Shown here in pieces: positions 10,648 through 22,439 of a stretch of DNA of 64,000 nucleotides. Below the pieces are notes generated by a model. The model was not told where the DNA came from, did not search any database, and was given only the letters and a program-made list of their open reading frames with translations. Numbering within the stretch: the first letter of the stretch is position 1; every line of letters begins with the position of its first letter. The translations under genes and the position numbers were made by a program. The DNA is from Heligmosomoides polygyrus polygyrus (taxonomy: Eukaryota; Nematoda; Chromadorea; Rhabditida; Heligmosomidae): the NCBI GenBank assembly GCA_947396885.1, contig OX377202.1, forward strand, positions 7,316,001 through 7,380,000. The letters run 5' to 3'.

Positions 10648-11706
10648 ACAGCCTTAAACAGGCCACCAAACCTGAATTAAAACAGCTACGAAGCGCGTCT
10701 TCCTTGTCGAAAAAACTGTAACTCGAACAAAAAATGGAAGACCGGATGGAAACTTTCCGCCATGTACAGCCATGACACGACGTCGTCCCTGTTCCGTATC
10801 TGCTTCATTATCTGCTATAATTAATTAGTTACAATACCGCTCCTGTCTTTTTGGTTTTTAGGCGGAATAGACGGACATTTTTCCATAACTCCCTTCAAGG
10901 AACCATGATCAGAAAATAGTGGCAACCATTCGAATCCACGCTGGATTGTCTATCCAATGATAAAGACAGCAATTAGTGGGTCCTAAAAAGGTTAATTCGG
11001 TGATCTGTATATTCGCGACGTCTGCGACCTCGCTTCGCTCGAGATAGTTGCCCCACAGAGAATATCTCCCTTACCGGTCAGAATAAGCACTTTCTTAGCG
11101 ACTTTTTGCCTTTTGCTTGTGGTACGCTTTGCATAGTGCAGTTTTTCAAAGCTAATAAAAATTATGATCATTTTGATCTACTTTTTTCCGAATGCCTCAT
11201 CTAGGTCTTTAGATTTTTGTAAATCGCCCTCATCCAAATTGCCTCCACGACATCCTGTGAAAGGATGCATGTCCACTACAGCGGTGATTCAATAATTCCG
11301 TCTTTTACACTGTAAACTTATTTCAGATAAGAACAACTTTGGGCGGAGTGGCGTTCTACCCCCGCCCTTTAAACAGAGGCGTGGCAAATGTCTGCGTCTC
11401 CACTATATCGTAAGGCAGCCACTGAACTCTCGAGCAAGGAGCAAGCCCAGGGGGTTGGGGGTGGGCGGACAAGGGGAACGAGGGGTGGAACGTTCGACCC
11501 CCACAACTTTGAAAGCTACTAATTTTCGTTCGGCGAGCATTCTTAAATGTTGGATTTGTATCGCATAATACGTAGGCGCTGCCATCACTTATTTTTCAAT
11601 CCTAACTCTCGGTTCTTTTTTACTTCTATTTTCAATTATCTGCCTTTGAGCCACGATTCGGACGACAACCATTCCACACCGATGTAACGAACCTCACGAC
11701 CCATCT

Positions 11707-12203
11707 GGGGCCGGATTCATCAACGACTTACGTAACTTTAACGGAGAATTATAAGCTTATCAAGCGATATGGTGAGCGATAAGCCACGTTAACGCGGCCT
11801 ATCAAGCGATACGGTGAGCTTATCGCTCACCATAAAAAGGATAAAGGATAAAGGACGGCGTTACTCAATCCCTTCTGGGATGCGCCAGCGCATTCTACTT
11901 CTACGGGATGTCGTGAAGGCGACATGAATGCGTATTTGGCCATACAATGACTTGCGGTGGCCAGCCGATTAACAAGTCAGCGCTTTATCCTTCCCAGACA
12001 AGTCTGGTACCAATTCACCGACCCCGGAGGGATGGAAGGCTTGGTTGGCCTGGGCGTGAAATCCGAACCAGAAACCTGGTATCGGATGCACGCGACAGTC
12101 GCCCCTCCTCCGACTGCGCTACACGCGCCCATCGCTCACCATATCGATTGATAAACTTACAATTCTCCGTCAAAGTTACGCAAGCCGTTGACGAATCCGG
12201 CCC
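11707..12203. mobile_element. Same MITE family, split by a SINE
   Basis: Ends GGGGCCGGATTCATCAACG (11707) and CGTTGACGAATCCGGCCC (to 12203) are inverted. The interior repeats the AACGGAGAATT..AAGC and TATCAAGCGATATGGTGAGC words of the 10481 copy. A SINE1 copy interrupts it at 11834-12130 with a perfect TSD. Confidence 0.8.
11834..12130 (-). mobile_element. SINE1 copy inserted in a MITE, 12-bp TSD
   Basis: ATCGCTCACCAT occurs at 11822-11833 and 12131-12142, a perfect 12-bp target duplication. The element reads (GGATAAA)n then GGACGGCGTTACTC on the plus strand (tail first). It ends at the reverse complement of the tRNA-like head (ACTGCGCTACACGCGCCC). This fixes the full-length SINE1 boundaries at about 295 bp. 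Confidence 0.9.
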
Positions 12204-12209
12204 TTGATG

Positions 12210-13300
12210 TCTAATGACGCCTAGTGGTTATAATCTTTGAAGATCCCCGTTTGGTCTACTCAGTGCACTGAAGGAGGTGGGCAGTGAATGGACAACTCAG
12301 TGTTTTTCGCTCCCATACCACGAGTTTTCCTCATAGATGCGAAATCGGGCTAGGCCGAACGATACAGTAATCAATAGGGTGGCAGTCTACCGTGAGGTCA
12401 TAACTGGTGACTGTGCCACATTACCACGGTGTGTAATTAGGAAAAAAGCAACAACAAAAAAACAACAACAACATAAAGTTATATTATAGACGAATCAACT
12501 GTATTCCTCCATCTTCCATTGCTACGACAATGAACCGAGTCCAACCTTTGGGGTTTTCATAAAGTTAGTTTTTTGGATGGAGCATGTCTCCTCGTATGCC
12601 ACGAAATACTGAAGGAAACAGATAATTTTTTAGTTTTTTAAGACAAAGGGTTTAAGAAAAGTACGGCTGCCTTTGAGAGATGTAGGCTAAAACTAGGATC
12701 AAAATTAAATAAAATAGTACAATATGGCGCATTCAGTGGTGCCAGAACATTTTCTAAATATGAGTGATAACTTTAATTTTTGAAACGCCTGATTGAGTTC
12801 TTATTTGCAGAAGATCAATAAGGATCCGGAGTACAGTGGAGCTTCAGAGGCGGTAGTCTTATGGCGGCATTAGAAATAGTGGGTAGCGTGAGGTCACTAC
12901 ACTGGATCGCCCTAATCGGGCTCAGACCGCAACCCACAGTCAGGCGAGCAATCACAGAATTTCAAAAAATGGTGAAATTATTGGAAAAGTCTAGAAAATT
13001 ACACTATTCGACTCAGAATTTACTGGGAAATTCACTGGTTGACAAAGTTTTCCATTCTAGAACAATTTTTTAGCCGATATTATGCTTGAGCCATTTTTCC
13101 TACAGAATTCAGCCGCTTGTTTGCTTGTGTTAGAATTCCACCGTCAAGCCAAGGAGGCCACAGTTGGATGATGACAGAGCACTATCCTGAACCTCCATTT
13201 TGCGGTTCGTTCTCTTGAAGGCCAGGCTTCTAGCGTCTACTTGATTTGGTAAAATTCAAATTTCCTATCAACACTTTTCAAGCTGTTCTGTGCTACGAGG
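12210..13300. other. No recognisable gene
   Basis: Nothing shared with other repeats of the window was noticed. A short CAACAA microsatellite lies near 12450-12470. The longest open frame (12861-13073, plus) encodes a basic 70-residue sequence that I do not recognise and that has no splice support. Confidence 0.35.
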
Positions 13301-13309
13301 TTGTTAGCT

Positions 13310-13500
13310 GGAATGTTTACTGGCATGACGTTTCGACCGTCTCGTCGCCTTTAGAGGCCTAAGAACGGCTCGAAGCTTTATCTTTGCAACTTACCCAAGC
13401 AAGCGCCTCAGTCACGCTAGCGTTTCTGACCTAAAGCCAGAAGTACAGCGCGAAATGTAGAATATATTGGGAGTTACCCCTGGCCGTGAATAAGACTCAT
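13310..13500 (-). repeat. PLE 3'/pLTR remnant with hammerhead-like string
   Basis: GGCATGACGTTTCGACCGTC...CGCCTTTAGAGGCC (13323-13360) is the sister of the motif at 2372-2402. On the minus strand it keeps GGTCGAAACGTCATGCC, but the CUGANGA core has decayed. It lies downstream, on the same strand, of the GIY-YIG relic at 14290-14690, with a LINE between them. Confidence 0.4.
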
Positions 13501-13539
13501 GTTCTCGTTTGGAATAGATCAGTGTCAACCAAGGATTCT

Positions 13540-14142
13540 ATCAGATCTGATGCTTGAGTAGGGTGGACGAGATTAGAAATCTTGGTTATCTTATTAATAG
13601 CGATCTGGATTTCTCACCTCATTACAGAATGCTAGTAAATAGGGGTATGACACGAACTTGTGATCTTTTCCGGTTTTTAAATACAAGATATCTCAAGGTA
13701 CTGGTAAGTGCGTTCAAATTGTATGCCTCAGAATTCTTCTCAGCAGATCCCTTACCTAGAACAAGATCTGGTGGTCTAAGAACCACGGATGCAGTTGTGA
13801 GAAGCAAAATCAGACAACATTTCTTTTCGAACAGGACTCTTCGTATTTTTCGTCCGGGAGAAGGTGCTTCAGATACCTCTCAGTAGTTTTAAGAAGCTTG
13901 TCGATCAGCGGATTAAGGAGCCCTAGTATGTGTGGTGTGTTTCTCCCTGTAACTGTTTTTGTTTCTTTGCTACCGTTGTTTTCTGCATCTCCTTTTTATT
14001 TAACGTGGTATCAATTTCATTATATTTGGTAATTGATCGATGGTTTCCTTGTCTGTTAGTTTTACAGTGAACGGTATGGATTGTAGCATCGCGCGATAAC
14101 CCGCGCCTCAAAATAAATACATAAATAAATAAATAAATAAAT
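13540..14142 (+). pseudogene. CR1-like LINE, 3' fragment
   Basis: The frame 13554-13886 encodes VDEIRNLGYLINSDLDFSPH, then RTCDLFRFLNTRYLKVLVSA. This is the region after the RT domain found in CR1/jockey LINEs (..DLGV.I.SDL.F..H..). It is followed by about 230 bases of noncoding sequence and an (AATA)n/(AAAT)n tail, ACATAAATAAATAAATAAAT (ending at about 14142). It is 5'-truncated and appears inserted, in the opposite orientation, into the 3' part of the PLE relic. Confidence 0.7.
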
Positions 14143-14289
14143 GTCGAAGATGAACTCACACGATGCTCCACCGTTCAGTATTAGCGATTGCGCTGCTGCT
14201 TAGTGTCACTAAGGACCAGTAGCGAATGAGTCATAACGTAGCATATTCATACATTTGTGGTATTGAGAGCAGCACGTCGCTCCTAATCA

Positions 14290-14690
14290 TTTTCACAGCT
14301 CGCAGTGCGGTACAAATGGAGCGAGATCACTCGTTACTGATAAGCTCCCATTCCGATTGTTCATTGTTGGATTTTTGGTCGAAATCCAAAATGATTCGAG
14401 ATCCCTTCTAGATGAAATCTCAGTCTCCTATGCCAAGATTTTGCACTTAACATCATAATTGTTACCGTCATGCTCCTCGATTCTATGCTTACCGAGAGGT
14501 GTTAATACGTTACCGCGCCGTTTACCAACTAGGTGTTCTTCAATTTGAGTACCTGGTGCTCCCCCGCCTCTCCTGTACATGTGCTGGTATTTACATACCA
14601 CACATTCAATCTGATAGATCACTCCAATTTTTGCACAGTCTCCAACCTTAGAATGTAGACAAATGATGCACTCATCTGATACGCACTGTC
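14290..14690 (-). pseudogene. Penelope-like element, C-terminal GIY-YIG endonuclease relic
   Basis: On the minus strand one frame reads DECIICLHSKVGDCAKIG, then VIYQIECVVCKYQHMY, IEEHLVGKRRGNVLTPLGKH and ETEISSRRDLESFWIST. This follows the C-terminal GIY-YIG domain of canonical PLEs: C..C...GDC...GV.Y.I.C..C...YIGET, R..EHL, TPLG.HR, and RR.LE.FWI with the catalytic Glu in LESFWI. A TAG near 14428 interrupts it and the GIY/YIG strands are degenerate (IYQ, HMY). In life this nuclease would nick target DNA for reverse transcription. Here it is dead. Its domain is C-terminal, unlike the PLE at 56376-59545. Confidence 0.65.
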
Positions 14691-14699
14691 TGTCGTATA

Positions 14700-15430
14700 G
14701 TCAATTCCGCACGTTACCGCGCCACCATGAGAAGGTACTCCTGACCCTTCCATTTAAATTTGACGATTTCACTGCTGCAATTCGAAGATGTATCTACCGT
14801 GTCAGTTTACAAGACGATGTTGTTCTTGTCAACATCTCCAACGACAACATCAAGAAGCAACTGGTGCGATAAGCAATCAGTCAAGCGAAAATCGCGGAAC
14901 GCTGCATTAACGTGAAAATTGTTCTCTTTCTGACTGCCTTGAATATGACATAAAGCTTCTGTAGCTGTAGTTCAGTAAACTAACGAAATCACGTACAGAT
15001 TGAGAACTCTGTGTATTTAGCTGTCGAAAACCGTGATGAGAGGATATTGCTGCAGATGGATTGCTGTGCGTTACGCTCGTCTTCACTACAGTTTGCTGAG
15101 CGGCGGGGTAGCGATGCTGACGTGGTGGTTGGTGGGAGTCAGTTCGGAGACGTAAGACGAACTGTCATTTTCTTCGCGTAGATTTAAGCGAATTTTCGAC
15201 TTCCCCATAGTTCTTGGCATGACGTTGTTGAACTACGACGTATTCTCGATCGAAACTTGACTTTTCGAAAACTAAATTGAACACCTTCGTAGTCGAAACG
15301 GGCGTGTTCCAAAGTAAACTAAGCCCGCTCTAAGAAAGATGAGGAATAATTCGAAATGTATAGTATATCCAAAGTAGTAATTTATCGTTATAAGTAAAAA
15401 TCGAGTTTGAATCTTAACAATCTTTTATCT
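14700..15430. other. No recognisable gene
   Basis: There are only short open frames and no repeat shared with the rest of the window. GGCATGACGTTG at 15217 resembles the PLE-associated words at 2303 and 13323 and may be a small PLE-derived fragment. Confidence 0.3.
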
Positions 15431-15486
15431 TTTAACTAGAAATATGAAATTATCCTACTATATATAAGCGAGAACGGTCGTTTGTC

Positions 15487-15600
15487 TGTGTGAGTGCGTG
15501 TGTGTGTGTGTGGGTGGGTGTATGTGTTTGTTTGCACAGAAGTGCTGAAGGAGTGTGTAGGGGGAAAGTATGGGGAAACGGGGGGGGGGGGGGGGGGGCG
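15487..15600. repeat. TG microsatellite and poly-G tract
   Basis: GTGTGTGTGTGTG (about 15500) with GGGTGGGTG interruptions is followed by a run of G at 15579-15598. Such runs are error-prone in assembly. Confidence 0.85.
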
Positions 15601-15889
15601 CCGATTGTAGTTGTCACCAGTTGTCAACTGTTGAAGTTGTCGACAGGCGTCCATATTCCGACGACATGTCACTGATGTCGCACAAAGGAGGTGTGGGTTG
15701 GAAAGAGATGTCCCCCACATCCTTCAGCATGTGTCCGGGTTTAGAAGAGGTGTCAGCGAGGTGGGTCAACAGGTGTCTAGGTTCAGAAGACGTGTCACCG
15801 ATGTTCCACCAAGGACGTTCGGGTTGAGGAGAGGTGTCACCGATGTCGCGCGAGGATTCCGGATTCAGACGATGTGTTACCAGTCGGTG

Positions 15890-16945
15890 GGACCAGTAAT
15901 GGGGACCGGTGAAGGATGGGGTTCTAGTAAGGGGAACCGGTAAAGGGTTGACCAATAAAGGAGGGACCAGCAATGGGGACCGGTGAGGGGGGATCCAGTG
16001 AAGGGGAACCGGTGAAGGAGGGACCGGTGAGGAAGGTACCAGTAATGTGGATCAGTGAATGGGGGGAATGGGTCCAGTGAAGGAGGACCGGAAAAGGGTT
16101 GATGAATAAAGGGGGACCAGTGAGGGTGGGACCAGCAATGGGGATCGGTGAAGGATAGGATGACCAGCGAAGAGGGGACCAGTAAAGGGGGTCCAGTGAA
16201 GGTGGGATCAGTAATGGGGGACCGGTGAAGGATGGGGTTCCAATAAAGGGGACCGGTAAAGGGACCAATAAAGGAGGGACCAGTGAAGGTGGGACCAGCG
16301 GGGCCGGTGAGAGGGGGGATCTAGTGAAGGCGGAACCGGTGAAGGAGGGGGAGGGGTCCAGTGAAAGGGGGGGGGGCGGTGAAGGAGGGAGAGGGGTCCA
16401 GTGAAGAGGGGACCGGTGAGGAAGGGACCAGTAATGGGGACCGGTGAAGGGGGGGGGGGGGAGTGTGGTCCAGTGAAGGGGGAGACCGGTAGAATGTTGA
16501 CCAGTGAAGAGGAGACCAGGTGAAGGGGAGGGATCCAATGAAGGGGAACCGGTGAAGGAGGGGGAGCGCTCCAGTGAAGGGGGACCGATAGAAGGTTGAC
16601 CAGTGAAAGAGGGAACCAGGTGAAGGGGGACCGGTGAGGAAGGTACCAGTAATGGGGATCGGTGAATGGGGGAATGGGTCCAGTGAAGGAGGACCGGAAA
16701 AGGGTTGATGAATAAAGGGGACCAGTGAGGGTGGGACCAGTAATGGGGATCGGTGAAGGATAGGATGACCAGCGAAGAGGGGACCAGTAAAGGGAGGTCC
16801 AGTGAAGGTGGGAGCAGTAGTAGAGACCGACGAAGGGGAAGGGGGACCAGTGAAGAAAGGTGAACCGGAAAAGGGCTGACAATAAAGGGGAACCAGTGAT
16901 AAGGGACCAGTTAAGTGGGGTCCAGTGAAGGTGATGGACCTGTTT
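15890..16945 (+). repeat. Minisatellite, GGACC(A/G)GTGAAGG motif
   Basis: Degenerate tandem units of about 13-18 bases alternate GGGGACCGGTGAAGG and GGGGACCAGTAAAGG variants over roughly 1 kb. Higher-order duplication is visible: the segment around 16030-16200 recurs almost unchanged around 16640-16800. Minus-strand frames stay open for up to 224 codons and give Pro/Ser/Thr/Gly-rich translations (TGPPSLDPS-like). These are products of the repeat, not genes. Confidence 0.9.
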
Positions 16946-17149
16946 TGCCCTATTCCGCTATACCATTCTAGCATAGCAAAACCAGTTTTTTACTGTAATG
17001 AATGAGAGAAGGTCTAAAGAGAAGAAGACGTTCGGGGTGTTCTATTCTACGGGTTTGGGGCGAAGCCCCAACCAGACGGCGGCCGGCAGGCCGTTTAACG
17101 TCTGGTGGATATAATATTATAAGTCACACAATCACTACTACATAGATAT

Positions 17150-17830
17150 ATACAATTTTCACGTCAAATTGTGCATTTTGCAAATCAAATAATTGGACAC
17201 TTTTCGCGTTAAATGGGACACTCTTCTAAGCTGGCCTTAAGGCTTTGAAATCAAAGCGAACTCTTCTAAACCTTCAAGAAGAATTTGGTAGAACTTTTTT
17301 GAAAATTTTAAGGTCACCTGTCCTAAGATGTGCAATAGTTCTATAAAAATTTTATTTTTCGAAAAAATAATAAACGGAATTTTGCTTTGAAGTACAACAA
17401 GGCACCAGTCCTTCATAGCATTAAAAGGCCAGATCGCGCAATGCACTCGAAAAGCTCGTCGCGATTTTTATTTGACTGATAGTAGAAATACTGTTTACAT
17501 GAAGCATTAAAGTGAATATGTGTGTTTTAGAATGGTATCTGCAGCATCGTTTACAGGTGTGAGACTGCATGTCGAATAAAAGTCGCGACATCTTGAACGA
17601 GGGCATAGCACAGCTCCTTCTTTTAGCACTGAAAACGGCTGCCTTCCAGCTCTTTAAAATAAGCATCAAATCATTGTTTTTCTTCAAAAGCGAAACGTCG
17701 ACCGTATTAAAGGTTTTATACCAAACCTGGTAGGCAAAGAGGATCGAAAAAACTTACTCTCAAATATGGAGTTTTTATAAAATTTAAACGATGTGTTCTG
17801 TTATTGGGAAGTGGACTAAAACTTCAAAGA
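17150..17830 (+). mobile_element. R1 element, truncated copy
   Basis: The copy starts with TTTTCACGTCAAATTG and GGGACACTCTTCTAAGC, the R1 terminus. It continues with AATCAAAGCGAACTCTTCTAAA and GACTGATAGTAGAAATACTG, which have counterparts at 53880-54215. It lacks a recognisable right end. Confidence 0.6.
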
Positions 17831-17899
17831 AAGTGGTACTCCAATTCGATATCCACAGTTAACGTCATCTATGGAATAACGACATTAATTATCGAACAA

Positions 17900-18650
17900 C
17901 GCAATATGTTGCGATCGGTGGCCCGCAGGCAGAGGAGATCCTCTGGCCTTTGGAAGCTCCATGTCGCGCCACAGGCACCGGAGGGGTCCCAGATATTACT
18001 TAACCCCAGGTGGAAGACGGGTCTCCGCGTATTGACCTTGCCTATAAAGTGTAGCCGCCCGTCGTATTGGTAGAAGTCCAGCCATCCGGATTGCCCCCTC
18101 CTTCGCCTCCTGCCGCTCCACTCCGCGCCTCCCATCGATCCCAAAACCCAGACTAGAAACGGGACACACAAAAATTACACACACACAATACGTACATGGG
18201 ACACCGCGGCCCAACCTGCGGGGCGGCTAGCACCCCGTCCCCGCAGTGGCCTGAAAGATATCAAAAGGGATTCCCAATTCTTCCAGTTGGACACACGGCA
18301 AGTTCATAAGGTTTATTGCAGTCCTTGTCGAGCAGCGAATACCATATACCGAATAGAGGATAGGGCAAGAGTCCTCGGCCGTATTGACAGAATATCCCTG
18401 AGGTCGTGGGGTGAGCGTAGAGCTCACTAGACCCACGGCCCCCTCCTGGTGCTGTCCCCTCGTAGTGAGCGATCCGAACGTCATGCAGGTCCAGGGCCCC
18501 ACGACGGCTATCCGGCAGGACGGAGTATAGGCGCGAGAGCGGCTTCCTGCGCCGCCGCAGCGCAGGGACGATCGATGGAGACTGGTCGTGCCGGAAGGGC
18601 GGAGCTTGCGCCCCTCGGCTGCTGACGTCGGCCACTTTCCCATGCCTCAG
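17900..18650. other. GC-rich segment with open frames, unclassified
   Basis: Minus-strand frames stay open for 100 codons (17869-18171) and 138 codons (18227-18643), the latter containing RRRRKPLSRLYSVLPDSRRG in another frame. I cannot assign these to a family. The segment abuts a GC-rich TIR element on its right. It could be part of a larger composite transposon or a host exon cluster. Confidence 0.25.
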
Positions 18651-18656
18651 CCGGTC

Positions 18657-19632
18657 TAAGGCCTATGGTATACTCCCGCGTCGCTCCAGCGATGGGCGCG
18701 GGGCAACTGTCAACGGCGCGCCTTCGCTGCAGTGGCGGACGGCGCAGCGGGGCGCGGTTGTCGGTTGACGCGCCATCGCTCCCGCGATGCGTTGCAGAGG
18801 GGTGTTATACCTCCGCGTCGCGGGAGTGAAACATACTCCCGTGCTACGACCGTCGCTCGTCGTAGTGCAGTGCACTGCGACGAGCGACGGGCTGCGATGG
18901 TCGCGGAGGGGGGAGCGCTTGTTATGCCCTATTCTATGCACTTCCACTCACTTATTTCGACACTTCCTTGGTTCGTGACCATACCACAGCAATTTCAACA
19001 CACGTCTGGTGATGTTGGGTGGTCATGTGATGCCTCTGTTGTACTTCTCGTAGAGATTTCGTCGTGGCTAGAGTCATTTTGGGTTTTTTCGACGGCTTGA
19101 ACGGCTGCTTTTCGGATGAGATGTTTTTCTAGGCCGTTTTCCCCCTCTTTTGTGCCGATTCTCGCATTTTTTTCACCTGTGAATCTCCTCGACGACACAG
19201 CTGGGACGCTTCCGTGCTGGACACGTCACGAGAAGCCTCTCGTGTCGTGACGAGCACAGAAACGTGGATTTCCGTGCCTGCGGATTGCATGAGGAACAAA
19301 AGAAATGCATGAGTCGACACAGGCATGACGGAAACCCCCTTGTAAAACACGACATCCACGAAATACCATTGAAAGCAACAACCCTACGACGGCATACGGA
19401 TCACAAGGCGATAAAACGGGAAAAAACGCGAAATCACGAACGAAAAGGCTGAGAAAACAAATGCACTGAATCAGCTGATTCGCTAACATTCTGCAAAAGT
19501 CTCCGTCTGCAGAACTGCGTGAACTATGTCAGCCTCAGCGACGGCGACGGCTCGCGACGCGCATCGCGAGCCATCGCGTCGCATTGCACTCCCGCGTCGC
19601 GGCAGCGGACGGGAGTATACCATAGGCCTAAG
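18657..19632. mobile_element. GC-rich TIR element, possibly PIF/Harbinger-like
   Basis: The left end GGCCTATGGTATACTCCCG is the inverse of the right end CGGGAGTATACCATAGGCC. TAA flanks the left side and its complement the right, compatible with a 3-bp TWA target. Internal palindromes include GTCGCTCGTCGTAGTGCAG against CTGCGACGAGCGAC (18850-18890). No transposase is seen. A second copy is at 24707-25469. Confidence 0.65.
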
Positions 19633-19973
19633 TGCCTTATCAGCAAGCATCATGGGAAACAGCGCGCTCGGCCAATCACAGGACCGAGGAGCGATCGCGG
19701 TGTCGCGAGTCGCGACACGATATAAGCCATTAATACACCCAAGCTACCTCCATGATATCCCGGAAAAGTAGAGTGCGTGGCGAATCTCAGACTTAAATTG
19801 ACTCACCATTTATCCTTATCCCATTAAAGTAGAACACGTAGCGCACTACAGAAGGCGTCTTCGCCAATGATCGCCTTCTGGAATGCGCTATACTTATTGT
19901 AAGCTTTGATTAGTAAATTTGTCTGCTGCAGTAAATTGCTTTTGTCTATACACTTTTGTCGATTGATTTCAGA

Positions 19974-20112
19974 GCTCTCCGACTCAGAAACGAAGCTCCG
20001 AGTTTACCTGATCGGAAAGCTGTCTGTTCAGCTTCAATCACTTCAGGAGAGGAGTCTACGTGTACGTCTTGTAACAGTTGTAACAATAATTGAAATGTTG
20101 TATTTTTGCTAG
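19974..20112 (+). CDS. Candidate terminal exon
   Basis: A good acceptor (TTGATTTCAG|AGCTC) precedes a 46-codon open frame (SDSETKLRVYLIGKLSVQLQ and on) that ends in TAG at 20110. It is directly followed by AATAAA at 20114. The arrangement resembles a last exon with its polyadenylation signal, but the 3' UTR would be almost nil and no upstream exon was identified. Confidence 0.25.
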
Positions 20113-20679
20113 AAATAAACCATTGTAAATAACATGGTAACAACGCTGAACACGACTGAAGTCGATGAGTTGCAGAAGTCCGTCTGGCAGTAGCAGTGTC
20201 GTGACGACTGAAAACGCAGGCTTTTAGAACAGTAGCAGAGAAACAGTAACATGAAGATGGCCTACAGTCTTGTAAGTGCCCTTGTCCGTGCTGCCGATGT
20301 CGTAGCAAGTGTTCGTCGTTACAGCACCGTTGTCCTCTCGAACCGAAGCGCATCCCTGGAAGAACGTCTCGGCTTACAGCTCAGCCCTACATAGCTTACG
20401 GCGTCAAGCACCAGGATTACCTTGGTGTAAGTGTCCCATTTGAAGGTTATAGCTTTGACTGCAACGCTGTATGTTACTGAAACGAAGAATTGATTGACTG
20501 ACTCATTGCTTTTCCGATATTCACCTTCTATAAGAACCTTTGTCAAAATCGGGTCACTTTGAATACTCGAATATTCGATATTCGGCTGTTCGAAAAATCG
20601 ATTCAAAATCCAATATTCGGATTAGTTGCTTATTCTATTCGAGAACATTCCGAATTTTCTATTGTTATCTGACAGCTCG

Positions 20680-20980
20680 GGCGCGTGTAGCGCAGTCGGA
20701 GGAGGCGCGACTGTCGCGTGCACCCGATACCAGGTTCCTGGTTCGGATTTCCCGCCCAGGCCAACCAAGCCTTCCATCCCTCCGAGGTCGGTGAATTGGT
20801 ACCAGACTTGTCTGGGAAGGATAAAGCGCTGACTTGTTCATCAGCTGGCCACCGCAAGTCAGGTATGGCCAAATACGCATTCGTGTGGCCTCCACGACAT
20901 CCCGTAGAAATAGAATGCACTGGCGCATCCCAAAAGGGATTGAGTAACGCCGTCCTTTATCCTTATCCTTATCCTTATCC
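20680..20980 (+). mobile_element. SINE1, full-length copy
   Basis: The head GCGCGTGTAGCGCAGTCGGA contains a perfect RNA polymerase III A box (TAGCGCAGTCGG). CTGGTTCGGATTTCCC at about +75 is a near B box. The body runs through the CTGGCCACCGCAAGTC landmark to a (TTATCC)n tail. GACAGC at 20671 and 20981 may be the target duplication. The family is a tRNA-derived SINE, mobilised in trans by a LINE. Confidence 0.9.
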
Positions 20981-21537
20981 GACAGCACGAAATTCAACGA
21001 TTTGAGATGCGAATGACATTCGGTCATTCGAAAATTCGGCATTTCTAAAATCGAATATTATTCGACAATCCGAAATTCAACTTCTTGAAGCACAAATAAT
21101 TTTCGCTCACTCGAAAATTCGACGTTACTACATGAAATAGAAGGCTCGAGAATTCGAAATTCGATTTTTTGAATACCTCGAATATATTCGGTTATTCTAA
21201 AATACTAAAATCTTTATTATTCGAATAGTATTTGAATTTCGAAGATGATTCGAAACCGAATATTATTCCATAATTCGAAGTTCGACATCTTGAAAAACGA
21301 ATAGTATTCGCTCATCCGAAAAAACGACGTTTCTGCACAAAACCGAATAATATTTTCTATAATTCGAAATTCGATTTTCTGAAAACTCGAATGTGTTCGG
21401 TTGTTCGAAAATTCTAAAATTCTAAAATCGAAGATTATATGAAATCCTTTTGAAAAAATTTCACGTAAAATTTGACACTTTTCACACCAAACTGGACACT
21501 CTTCTAAGCAAGCCTGAGACCTTGGAACTTTGTATTT

Positions 21538-22439
21538 GGGGGGGGGGGGCAAAAGTAATGAAACAAATTGAAAAAAATCTTTATCTCTCCATAACTCAAT
21601 TACAACGGCACGATGCTAAGGAATGTATTTGCCATTAAGGGCAATGACCTTGCTGCCATCGCTCAGTCAACTTCCTGATCTCATCCTTACAGAACTGCTT
21701 GAGCCTGGTGTTGATCAACTGCTCGATATGGTTGTCAAGAACTGTTTGGGTTCTTGTGTCCCTTCCGACCAGGAAGTCCTGTAGGCCCCAGAAGAGGTGG
21801 TAGTCGCATGGAGAGATGTTCAGCGAATATGATGGGTGAGGCGTGTGAACGTAGCCCAGCTGGCCAAGCTTATCCGCGGTTACTTGTTCCCGATGGGGTG
21901 CGGCGTTGTCGAAGAGGAGAACCTTCTTGAAGCGCTGCGAATGAATAAGAGCGAGTCGCAGGTCCATCTCTTCCATTTCGTTCACCATTGCCTTGGAGTC
22001 CATCGTCGTGCTTTTGGTAAACTGCTTCCAGTATGCGGGTCCCTGGGCGCAGACCGAAAAGCTCCGAAGGTGCTTCTCGCTGTGAACATCTCGCCGAATG
22101 AAGGTTGGTAACGGGTCAACAGGCCTCACCCAGACTGCTGCTTGGCAGGGTTAAGGTAGAAGACGTACTTCCATCCTGCGTGAATATTGAGCCCAGGCTG
22201 CTCGGGGTTGGGAATTGGGCGAGATTTGCGTGAAACAGGTCGACTCGTCAGACCGTGGTTTCGGCACGAGACAGACTATGGTTTTGACATGCTTCTGGAA
22301 AGGGCGGAAGTGGTAACTTCTCAGGTGGCCTTCAATGAGTAGCATACAAACATACAAATACGATAAGCACGAAACCAGACTCCAGCCACGAGATATGTGG
22401 ACACGGCACGGGGTGTCTCATTACTTTTGCCCCCCCCCC
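21538..22439 (-). mobile_element. Deleted mariner-type element with G-rich TIRs
   Basis: The termini are a run of G followed by CAAAAGTAATGAAACA, and the inverse TCATTACTTTTGCCCCCC. The right flank is TA. The length of ~0.9 kb is too short for a full transposase, so this is an internal-deletion derivative. A sister copy at 55798-59790 carries the PLE insertion. Confidence 0.8.
21635..22129 (-). pseudogene. Mariner transposase, C-terminal fragment
   Basis: The 164-codon frame contains VLLFDNAAPHREQVTADKLG and CDYHLFWGLQDFLVG. These are the second and third catalytic blocks of a DD34D mariner transposase (HDNARPH and YSPDL..DYH.F in the family). The DNA-binding domain and first Asp block are missing or out of frame upstream, so it cannot be active. 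Confidence 0.8.

Noticed and set aside
15924..16974. Three long overlapping minus-strand frames (204-224 codons), Pro/Ser/Thr-rich
   Set aside because: They are translations of a tandem minisatellite whose units avoid stops; the same appears in reverse at 32.1-32.95 kb. No start context, splice signals or domain.
20665..21042. Frames such as MTCGGQPMNKSALYPSQTS recurring at more than ten loci
   Set aside because: These are the antisense translation of SINE1 copies. They recur wherever a copy lies and carry no independent coding evidence.
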